Shown here in pieces: positions 30,001 through 42,000 of a stretch of 64,000 nt of DNA. Under the pieces are notes generated by a model. It saw only the letters and a program-made list of their open reading frames with translations. It was not told the origin of the DNA and searched no databases. The translations under genes were made by a program, and so were the position numbers. The DNA is from Echinostoma caproni (taxonomy: Eukaryota > Platyhelminthes > Trematoda > Plagiorchiida > Echinostomatidae). How positions within the stretch are numbered: position 1 is the first letter of the stretch; every line of letters starts with the position of its first letter. Location of the stretch: contig UZAN01039879.1 of the NCBI GenBank assembly GCA_900618425.1, positions 39,274 to 103,273 of the forward strand, written 5' to 3'.

Positions 30001-33000
30001 TCTGCAGTAGGCGCCAGTTGAGATACAGCGAAATCTTCCAGGACATAAATCGTGCAATACTGCCTTCTCTTTTCAAGTTCAGCGTATTTGTCTTTTTCAT
30101 TGAAGAGTGGAATAAACAAATGTTTTCAGAACTGTTACAGCGGCTAATGAACTCGTGGAAACCTCATATAGGTGGTTGAATAAATTTCTTCATTGTTTTA
30201 AATTTTTCGTAATTAGGCTCATGTGCTTATAAATTTTGTGGGACTAAAATATAAGTCCACGAAAAGAAAGAAGAGCAGTTCTTTCAATTGATCATGAAAA
30301 TTCTCAGAGTGACCACTAAAAAACTGTAATGGAAGGATTATTTATTGAATAGAATAGCTGATATGGCAAAACAGTTATGGATATCTATGGGAAAAGTATA
30401 ACGTTTCTGTGAGTTACGGAAATCCCAACGACCATTTATTTAGCAATGGCCTTTGAAATACTCCTCAGTGATGAGTAACAGACGTCGATGCTGATTTTGC
30501 AGTGTTTACCTTTTCAAATTCAATAGAAACCCCCGCCATTTCACTTGGGTCCTTTGTAACTTAAAGTAAATCCCACTAATGGCATTCTACTGGGGAATAG
30601 ACAGAGCGAATATTGCTTCACTGGTCACACGTCACCGATTGAACCGGGTCTATCAAACCTCTGCCCGGTCAGAACGAAATGATTTATACATAGACAAACA
30701 AAAATACGTTTTAGTGAGTTACCGAGAATGAAAGGTTCGATAGGCTGGGTTAACCTGATCATCGCCTCCATCCACCCCCGCCACACTCGGGAACAATATA
30801 ACCTTGACCATTCATCCAATGAGCCTCAGACGAGAATGAACGAACCCAGCTCTGATTGACCTCGGGCGGTCGGGTAAGGAAGCGATTCACGTGGAGATGG
30901 ATCGATAACTCGGTTATCATGCTCAGGCGTGAAAGTGGCCATAATTCATTGGGTTTACTCTAGTTCACTCTAGCAGTAAATTTCTTCGAGTCAAAGTTTC
31001 CCCCGAATAACACTGTTTCTTTTGAACCAAATCCAATTCCCTACATTTTCTGGCACACTTGACAATATACCGCATCAGGCACTTACAAATATACAAGGTG
31101 ATCATGGTACAGATGTCTGATTGGCCGATTAGAGCTCAGTTAGTAACGATGGCAGGATGAGCAAACAGAGCAAACGAATATGACAAGGCTAATGATAGTT
31201 GTTGGTGGGTCGTGAGAACGTATAGGTCAAATGGACAATGTTCGAGAGGTGAGCAGATTTTACGTACATTTGTAGTGTGCAACACATTGGAAATACGACC
31301 AGGCGACAATCAAAACGTATTGCTGAGCCCTGTCCTGCGGTCCTCTACAAAGGAACGGTTAGATGTATTCGCAGCTCGGTTCTCGGTCATCTCGTCAATA
31401 GCGGGGCATTTTGTGAACAAATTGAATGCATTCAAAGTATTCACATTATACCCCGGAGATATTCCAAATGGGATAGGAAGGTGGCTTTTAACCACGGCCG
31501 AGGCGATCGCAATTCGCATTTTCAATCCAGAATTATGCAAGCAAAGAAACTGGTCCAGACACTGTTGTTGCCCTGGCCTGGACAGCGGATTCATTGTGCA
31601 TTAAACAAAGCATCAGCCCTCGCACCCCCTCACCAACCCCCTTTCCTCATCGTCATCGTCAACCTCAATCTTAAGAACTTATTATTTTGTTTTTGTCTCT
31701 AATGTCCCTTTCTGATTATATCACTTACTATGCATGACCTATAGTTTCTGCCGTATATTACGTAACTTCATCCCGCTCTCTCGTCTTAGCTCACAATCTT
31801 CATTTACTCTGCTCATTTCTCGAACGTTGTCCATTTGACCTGTAAGTTCTCACTACCTACCAACAACTATCATTAGCCTTGTCATATTCGTTTGCTCTGT
31901 TTGCTCACCCTGCCATCGTTACTAACTGAGCTCTAATCGGCCAATCAGACATCTGTACTATGATCACCCTTTATATGTGAATAACTGATGCGATAAATCG
32001 GAAAGAAATTTTTTCGCGAATAACGTTTTCTACGTCGTTTATGGGACTATTTTACGGTTTGACAATATACATAAAAATAGAGTAGAATTTCATCTGAAGA
32101 ACAAGATCAAATTTTAACTGAATCACTAAAAAAAATTGCATTTTTTCTCTACACTTACCGAATTGATTGTTGCATTATGTCAAAAAAGGCAGTAGCAACA
32201 ACGTGCAACCTACGGCTTTACTTATCGGTTCTTATTCTTATTCATCCTCATCCTCGTCACACGTCTTCATCTATGCTGTTCTTACATTTCAGCGGGCGAA
32301 ACACGGGGTTATCAGAAAACCCTAAAGATCCTTCAAATGGTGATAGGTACCGGGTATCGCATGGGGTGTTTAGTTGAAATCGGTGCAGTGTTCTACTCAC
32401 AGCTTCCCTAATGTTGATTCGTGACTTTCGCCTGCTTGAGGAAAAATTGCCTCCACGGAGGAATTCTAGAAGAATCCCGAAGATATGGTAAATAGGGTGA
32501 TAAATTATGCAACAAGGATGAGAATCTATACAATGAAGTTTAATGACAAAAGGAGAAGCTTTAGATGACATGTTGAGGCTATTGGCATTGTGGCAAAAGG
32601 CAATAGCCGATCCATAACTAGCAGAAAAAATGATAGCTAGTGAATTCTTTCAGAATTTGACCTTGTTATTCAGGTTAACTAGTGTTTATTCTTTCACTGT
32701 AACATCGTAATGTATATTGCTAATTGGGCCTTTCGAAGATCGTCAAGGAGTAGTTGAGCGTTTGTTGTGCAAGCATTTGAAGTGAACTCGAAACTAAAAC
32801 GTACGTGTCATGAGTCTGTCACCTTTTGGATATAGCCAGACAACTGGCGGATCGGGACAGGAAAGGTAAGACGTATTGGCAAAGCCTTATTAGTCTGTGC
32901 TTGTGTCAATGTGTGTCAAGAACGGGAGCAAAAGTCAGTCAGGGGATTATCAATCTATCTGGTAGGACGAGAAACTGATTGTTGCCGTGGGACGCGATCT

Positions 33001-36000
33001 CAATTGGGGGGTTGGTTGAGATATCGCTTGGTTATCTTATGACTGTTTGACTTTATGTTAAAACTCCATCTCAATGTTACAGAATTCCTACAAACAAGTC
33101 CATTTCCTTCCATATCCATCCATGATTGCCTTGCTGACTTTTGCACTTATTTCTAGCATGTCCACAAACTCTACCACAAATAATCACATTAGTTCATTAA
33201 ATCAGTTTCCGGTAATCGTGAAAAACTAGATACCTGATATTAAGCAGATCTAAATCACCAATTACCATTCACCTGAAATTAAGAATATGTTACATCCTAG
33301 TTACAATAAAAGGAGTCCCATTAGATAGCTTTCCGATTGGAAAGGTAGAAAATAACGTCTGCTTGATCAAAATATTGAACAATCATTCAATGCAATCATT
33401 TTCTAGGATTGAGTAAAGTGTACCCACACGTTTTCCAAACTTTGAGGATAATAGAAAATGGTTGAAACTATTTCTAGTGATAATTTTCACTGAACCCCTC
33501 ATTTAGGTTATTGCTCCCATTTCTTGCTCCGTCAGGAATGTCCTTGGGTTGCAAAGCATTGATTGCGCACCGATAAATTTGCCCAACGTCATTAACCCGA
33601 CGTCTAATGTCACCAGAAAATTTTCGCACCTACACTTCAACCCACCTCAAATGCATCCTATCCCCACACAAACAGTAGTGTAGTTCTCGTCAAATAGGGT
33701 TATCTGCTTAGACAAACACCGGCACTAATAGTGGATATCTGATAAAAAGTGGCCTAGCTAACTAATCTACACAGTTTATACGAGACCGTTCACCTGTTCC
33801 TGTTAGTGAGGTGCTTGAATTTGTTACGGCATAGGTACTTTTGTCTGGCCCCTTGCAAAAGCGTCCATACACGGACACAGGCACAACAATCAATGAGGGG
33901 ACGAGGTTGAATGCATTATCGAGAACACGAGAAAGGGGCAATGCTGGAGTGGCGAGAGCTGCTATGGGTGGCGTCCATGATTGGCCAGACAGTGGAGAAC
34001 GCGAGAACGAGGGATCGTGTGCGCGCATGTGTGTGTGTGTGTGTGCGTGCGATGCAGAGCGCGACAATGAGACAATGAGGAAGAGTGAATTAGGTGAACC
34101 ACAAACACCTGGGAGCATAAATCCTTCAAATGTTTCAGGATCAGAAAAAAGGCACATGTGAACTAGTGCGCATTATTCACGTGTGAGTGGACGAGCAACC
34201 GACGATGACCATCAACAAACCTCGATCACGGGGCATAATATACCATGCCACCCGTATGGATGCGAGTGTATGATCCGAAGTGGAACCAAGTTCGGTAGAA
34301 AAAGATTCAATTATCGATTAGGGTGCAGTAGGTTATTTCACCCTTCTGAGGAAATGACACTCACGGGATATACCGGCAGCTACGAAGACGGGTAAGGATT
34401 ACAAATGGTTCGGTTCTACAGAACAGGAAATGTTTATCAAAGTGCTTATGCAAAATTTTGAGCATCAGTTATTTTTGTTAGAATTGTTAGCCAAAAGAGT
34501 TGGTTTTAATCTTGGATGAATACATGGTTTAGCCCTTTGGCAACTAACCTATAGCTCCGGATATGTTCTCTATACCACATTGGCTGCAACTTGTTTACAC
34601 CACGTTGTGTGACTGAAACGTGATTCCTCACAACTTTAATTTGTCCTACTGCCTCACGTTGTGTAGGAAAAATGTGTACCGTGAGATGTGGTATCGTGTC
34701 CAAGATGAAGTCAACACACGATTCGATTTCTCAGTTGGTTTGAGCTCAACATTTACGTGATAAAACGGGATCGAATTAGGGGGAAATTCACCGAACACAG
34801 ACGGATAGTTTAAATGTAGTTAAAACCATTTGCTTTAGAGCTAAAGTGTAATTGGTCAACAGTGAATATTTGTTTATCCCCTTGCAATATCCCGACTGTA
34901 ACCTTGGGGCCGAAATTTGAAACATTCTCGCATGTCCCACGGTCAATGTTCAATACTTTGAGAAAATGGCTACTTAATTTCAAATTGTATTTAATTGAGC
35001 CCAATCACCCATTTATTTAATTGAGTTTCTAATAACTATGTCGTTTGATTGCTTGTTTTTGTGGAGGCTGATAACGTCTACTTGATCGATGTTTCAGTGC
35101 CGTTGAGACTCATCAGATGTGCACAATTTGTTTCTTTACCGGAAATATAAAAGAAAACCGTTGGGTTTGGACACGCTACTCCAGAGTACTTATAGATTTT
35201 CAGTACATGGATACAATTACCGAACGTGCTGACAATAAGCTGTGCAAAGTATGAGAACAAAACGCTGATATTCGATGAAAAAACGCACCTTTTATAATAC
35301 GAAGTTTCTCTGCAAATGAAGTTTGTTCCTCGGCCAAGATAACCTCCTCTGCAAAGAATAGACACGAATCAGATGTACACGGGATAGGACAATTGATAAC
35401 AGGCATACTGTTGTTTTTCTTGAAAAGGCTAATAACTAGTAAATAGTGTACGGAATTCTAAGACTTTGAAGCTGTACCAAAACACAGTGAATGAAACAAA
35501 GTATACACAAGAATAAAAAAAATCAATAATTAAACATTATTTGTATAATTCTAAAATGGTAGATGTAACTGACTGCGATACATAACAGAAAACTGTTTAA
35601 TATTGAAACCAACTCTGTGTTAGTCTACCATGAGTGGGAACCAATGGGGATCAGTTAAGTCACGATTTTGTGGGACAAATTATTACGAAGGAATTTCGTT
35701 GTGTGAAAGTTCTGTCCAGTGTATGCTGAATGAAACCAAACCTATTTTGATACGAAACCTTAAATTATAAATCTGCGCAAGCTCTCATTCCCATCTGATT
35801 GATGTAATGCAATCAAGTTGAAACAATCATGGAGACCAACTCTATAGTAAAGCACTTTGTTGATATTTGGCCAAAAGTGAACAACACTGAAACAGAGGCT
35901 TATCTATACTGAGATTTGGTTTTAGGTTGCGGGTTCACAAATTTTTCTATGATTGCTACTTGTGTTTAAAGACTTGAGTCTATGTACACGGTTTAAGTTT

Positions 36001-39000
36001 TTTCAGGGGCACACATAGCACATGGTCTGTGTGGTAAAACCTCTATCCAGGTATAATGAATAATAATGAATCATTGGACGTGATTCGCTTATAAGAATGA
36101 AGGGTATGATCTTTTGATTGTCTATTTCGCTGCTCAGTACGAATGTGAAGAAATCCAGTTCCATGGGATTCATCATCAAGTTCTAAGATCGGAATACATT
36201 TTCCCTGTTATTGGGTCGCAACGTGGGCAACCAAATAGATTAAGGCACGTATCTTGGAATTTAAATATATTTACGTTTCTAGGAGGTCAGTTTAATAAAA
36301 TTCAATGTTTTCTATTTTGTTCAGCAATAACCTCTTAAGCCTGGTTGAGAAGTGGAGACAATCGGTAAGACTCCCCTAAACCGTTCGATGATGCACGTAT
36401 GATGATACGCACATGACTCGTCCACCTTTGAGTTTGATCCCATTACAAATGTTTCATGCAAATGTGATTGTAAAGACCTGAAAATGAATTCACCGTAACC
36501 ATAGGCGTTCTTGGTGAAAAACTTCTGAATGTGAAAAGTAACAGAATTCCAGTTTGGGTCGACCGCAGATGAAAAACATTGGTTTTGCTATAAGAAGCAA
36601 TTTATTTGGAGGAAAAAGTGCTTTCATAAGCAGCTTCATGTTATTCGTAAAATCTTTTACCTCGTTTACACTTATTCCCGATGCTAAAACGTTTTATACG
36701 AGATTTCGTAATTAAAGTGCTATTGGTTTGCTTTAGAATAAATTGATAAACTCTCTGCAACTTTGAAGTCCACCCAGTTCTTTACAAAACGATTAAACTG
36801 TAATGGTTTGTCCAGTTTACAGTACAAATTTCATAGTCCCTGAATTCCCGTTCATCCAGGTTCGACTCTGATCAAGTGGCAGATTTTAGTTCATTCTATT
36901 TGAAAATGATAGACTGTTTAAAACCGTGAACAGTAGCGTGTATTGCGATGTATGGATCACGTGACTTAACCGGATTCTGGTACTCACTGTATTGTAGCGC
37001 TATCCATAATTAATATTGTCTGTTTCTAAGCAACTAAAATTTGGATTATATTAAGTGGAGAGGCAAAAGTCTGTGACAGCCATGATTTCAACTACCCAGT
37101 TTACCATCTTATCGTAAATCCGGTAGAACACTGCTGTTCGCTTAGTGATTGTGTGAAGTCATTCATCCATGTATCACGTGATGAAGAGCGTAGAGTTTGT
37201 GTAATCGGTTTACTCACAAGAAGCCATGATCTAGTCACAAATTACGCAAGACGTACTGAGTATTGTTGTCCAACCAAAACACCTGGTTCACAAAAGTCGA
37301 CAACTAAAGGAGATGAAATTTTTCTATGAAACCACTTTCACTGGTATACTATTGTTTGCCCGGCAATTGAAGCTACGCTTGCTAAACTGTAATTCATTTC
37401 CCCACTTTCTCATCGGCAAGAGCGTTTAGACAATCTATTTCGTTTTGATTTTCAGTGTCGGTCTACTCTGAGAATTGTTAAAATTATGCATGTAACTTCG
37501 ATGCCGTGTTCATTCCTGACCTTACGTATTAGCTGTGCTGTTGAAGTCACGGTCGATCTCTGTTCTGAAAATCGGTTTAACTTGTGCGGTAATCAACAAG
37601 ATCATGCACTTGATCGATCCGGCCGCGCCCGCGCCCGCGCCCTCGATCGATGCCAATCGGCTTAAAGTTTCATACGCGCTCAACCCATGATCCAATCATC
37701 AACGTATTACCCTTCGGTCCGGAATATAGAATAACAGTTAGGGCTAAATACTCGTGCGGGTGTTTTGTTTGTTACAGACATCACCCTTGTATACAATTGC
37801 CACCCGGCCAATTAAGCACACCTTTTCAACAGTGATATCGAATAAAGTGTCTTCACGTGTTTCGGATAGATCAAACTAACCGGCTTTCTGAATCCAATCT
37901 AAATATCCGTTCAATTCCCGATCTGATTGTTGCTGCCGACGCAGTTTGAGAAACGCCCGTCGTTTTTCCACACGTTCCCTTTCCTTTGCAAATTCACTGT
38001 TTGGAAAAATGCAAATACAGTAGACGATATACATGATGTGTGTGGATCGAAAATAAACAATGAATAGTCCGCAATAAATAATCGGCAGACGTCACTGTGG
38101 CACAATTAGAAAATACACGTGTATAGAAATGAATAGTATTCTAATCGAACTAAGCGCTATCAGTTTCTTTAAGCACCACACATATCGCGACAGAACAACA
38201 ATCATTTGTACGCATGTGGTGCATGATGAGAACAGAACACTGCGAATCGAGTTCTTAACGTTACTTAGAAATGGTAATACAATACAGCATGTATAATACG
38301 TTCCAGATGGAGGTTTTCGCGGAAGAGAGAGATCAATTTAGAATCTCGTAACTTTACAGACTTTGTGAAAACACACCGCTATTGGTACATAATTACCACC
38401 CGCACTGTAATTTGAGATTTCAGTAGAACCAAATAGTAGCAGGTCCGGCTGCATAAGTCCACCACGGGGACTTTTGAGCATACAGAAGGAATGGTGTGTA
38501 CGAGAGTGAATGCCAGCGGCTTCATCAGACGCTCTCGGAGGTAATCGATGTTGGACGATATGATGGTAACGGGGACCATAATTCCCATGGTTGTTTCAAA
38601 TTGGGTAGAAAAAGTTGATTCTGAACTCTCCTTATCATGCTATCCCGGTGGTTGGCACATTTACTAGCCCCGACAAGAAAGATAATGATTCAATCTGGCA
38701 TTCAAAACATTCGACCTCTTCGACGTCTCATCAACGCCACATCAGCGATCGGCACGTGATGTTGCTGAACATCATCACGCCGGTCTTCAAATGTTTTGTA
38801 CATGTACACCAAAAACAAACATACTGACACATATCTGTGAACAGATGACCTTAACCAGTTGTAGACTCTATTTGCATTTCAACTTAGGTAAGGGAATTTA
38901 CCATTAAACTAGAAAGCTTTCAGTAGGTCGATATGGGAACCTTAGTTACTGGCATTCACCTGTCAAAAAAGAATATTTTACTCGATACACATATTATAGA

Positions 39001-42000
39001 ATGTGTACTGTATAACCAACATCGGCATGGAATTTCGCACGCGGTCTACTCCACAAGGATTTGTGCAAATATATAGAATCAATTCATTGTTAAATATTGA
39101 ATTTTTATCTGACTCGGCTTCATCATCGGCCAATGGTAGATAAATCAGAAGGAAATCTAGAATACACAGGTTATTATATTTCATAGTCCCTTGCTATCCA
39201 GAAGTCATAAAAAAATCCTTCGATGTTTTATTGTCAGTGAGCATTCTGTACACAAACGACCGTTGTTGATGATGTCCGAACTAGGCGGAGCATCTTCACA
39301 TGAAGAGGATCCTCGAAGCGCTTAATTGGTTGCGTGATACGATGGACTCCACAGAGGAATCAAAGCAGGGAAATATTTTTTAACTTTCTTCATCATTCAC
39401 GAATCACACATTGGCAACGAGTGGGATCAAAGAACTGTCGTTTACCATCATTTAGGTTTCAGTCAGTCACGCACCCAACTGGATCCCTTTTCCATCCAAG
39501 AGTTTGTNCCAATTTTACAGCCATTTTATCCAATAATTTGCTACGAGTAAACCATATTGACTACAGGACCAGGTGCCTGTCCGATCGCATGTTTGAGCAT
39601 CATCCTACACGATTGATAATTGAAGCCAATAATTCACTTTAAAGTGTATTCCTTTTACTCAAGTTGGACACCAATTAAACGGTGAAAACCGAGTGATACA
39701 GTGTATCACTACATTGTTTCACAGTATTTATAAACTAGTCATTATCGCGCTACTCTCTCATCTTTTGATGATCGACTGGCTTTTCCTGACCGCCGTCTAC
39801 TTCTCAACAAATCCAAAAAGCTGGATCCTTAGGGTTAATATTCAAACGGTTTATGTTCTATGGTTAAAATCCATCGAGTTTCGGGGACACAAAAAAGATA
39901 AGAATAAAATGATCACTAATAATAAACGTTACAGTTTTAGCTTTGCATAGATATATTTATTGTTTTAGAGGTGGCGCTCGCTGATTTAGGTATGCTTGTC
40001 ACGACCTTCCCTATGTTAATGCTTGATAAAATTAGGATCAAAAAACTATTATGAACTACTATTGGTTTAAGCAAAATTATTTGACTCCCTCTCGGTTACC
40101 TTCAATCGAATAATGAGAGATATGAGCACAAAATGAAATTTTCCCATGCATTTAATTATTATTCACCCCTATGAACTTTGACAAATGCTTCCTTCCTGCT
40201 CCTTGGTATCATCCTGAACGGCAGTTTGACGGATAGTAACATGAATTTCGGGGTTCAGAAGTGATTGACTGTTTCTGTCGAAAACCATCAACACACTGTC
40301 TCCTTGTTTCTGCTTCTCTTGCTATCTTTTACACCTTTTACTGTGTCCAATTTACATCGATCATTTGTCTCGGTTCAGTTACGGAGCGAAACTCTATCAG
40401 TGAGACAAAAAATCACCCCAGTGTACGCTCGCTGAATGGTTTCCTCGCTTCCGAAACACGTTACTTTGGGAAACGTGGACATTCAGCCGTGAAACTTCCC
40501 CAACCCCGTCGCCTCATTTGTATTCTTAACAGACTTTTCAGTGATAAACGTTTGAGTAAATTCTGAAATCAAAAACTGGTTCATATTGACAGATTACGCA
40601 CACGGAGTTGTCCGGGAATAGTCATCTCTATCGGTATAGAGTGCAGTCTGCATCTAAAATAGCTTTTAAACCAGGAATAAATGGCTTTTGAATTTGTGTG
40701 TGCACTGGACTGGTAGTTCCACGTGCTCTGATGTCTCCCTCGTCCTTTTGTAAAAGCTTATCGAGAGGGTCAATGGAATGGAGAACTTCAGGAATCAGAC
40801 GGTCGATCTTGACCATGTAATCTGTTGGTGTTTATGAATTCGAAATCCGTGAAGCAACACATCGTTGAGTCGAATTTTGTTTATATTGACAAGTACATAG
40901 AACATGACCCTCATTTCAACACGCATTGTCCGAAGCTACACAATATTTTACCAACTACCCGTGTACATAAGGAAACTGAATGTATAAGACGTGTCGATTT
41001 AGCTGAGTTCATCTGAAACAATTTTTGATCAACCCGATTATCGAACTCAAAGTGGGAACGAGTGAACAATACATTCTTGTCCTCAATTTTTGGTTGAGTA
41101 GAAAACGTTCATCTTAGCCTTTGTGGAAAGCATGTTTTATTAGCCTTAATGCTGAAACCTATTCAGAAATAGCATCATTTCTGGATAGAAGTTTAAGGCG
41201 CACCAGCATTTTGGTTCACCCTTATCTGTTACAGGTGAAATTATGTATAAAACAACGGTGCCCATTACAGTCAGTAGTTGCACGTAGTTTATGTGCAATC
41301 CAGTGCGATTCACATATAAAGTTCTTATAATGATTACGTAATTTGGCACATATGTTGACCGATTCAAACAAAATTGATAATTCTCTTCAAATATCTGAAA
41401 TAATGAACCTCTTCCGTTTAGACAAAGATACTTGAGGACAAATCCCTAGGTATAGTGATCAATACAGACTACAAAGAAATTACAATCTGATTATTAAGAA
41501 ACTCTGCTGAAAACATTTATTCATCATTTGTGGCAGTTTAAAAATTCCCTTTTTATCAGTAACTAAATTTACATTGCTCAGTCCCCGTCAATCATTATAA
41601 CTGATAATTGTTCTCTTGTATTGTACTTCTGATGTGCTTGCTATCCTATCTGACCGCTCAAGGAACATCTTAAAGTGAAGTTGAGACATTCAACTCACGC
41701 ATTGAGACCCTCCAAAATATCCTTTAACTCGCGTTTCCCCGAAGCTTCTCAGTAATATTACACACATTCACGATTATCTTCTTGCATGATACGTACTCCG
41801 AGCAGCCTCAGTTGCCAATGCAGCCTTAGAGTGTCATGAATAATGCTGTAAAACCGTCGTATTCGATTGCCTGGTCTTGCTTTCAATCCTCAGCAACGTC
41901 AGTGATGAACCATGAGTATACAAATATCACCCACTATAGTCAGTTCCACTGGGATAGATTCAACAATTCGGCTGAAGTAAAAACTGAATTATTTTTCCGG

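Larger units (their letters stand above)
24875..35288 (-). other. Cav2 intron with two Penelope-like fragments
   Basis: A 10.4 kb intron. The elements at about 29.4-30.1 kb and 31.1-32.0 kb are described separately. A TA microsatellite lies at 27829-27844 and an ambiguous base at 27631. A CpG-rich patch at about 33840-34120 surrounds a TG microsatellite. The 138-residue minus-strand frame at 25894-26310 shows no recognisable domain. Confidence 0.75.

Noticed and set aside
31986..32010. CTGATG followed by a small hairpin and GGAAA, suggestive of a second hammerhead at the Penelope repeat edge
   Set aside because: The conserved A after CTGATG is missing, stem II has only a two-base loop, and no stem I partner or cleavage triplet is placed correctly.
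33762..34161. Overlapping 131- and 106-residue frames on opposite strands
   Set aside because: Explained by CpG-rich composition and the TG microsatellite. No domain on either strand.
40628..40816. Clean 62-residue minus-strand frame in the IS6-AID intron
   Set aside because: No family motif and no convincing splice pair. It does not fit the channel and is too short to call a gene.
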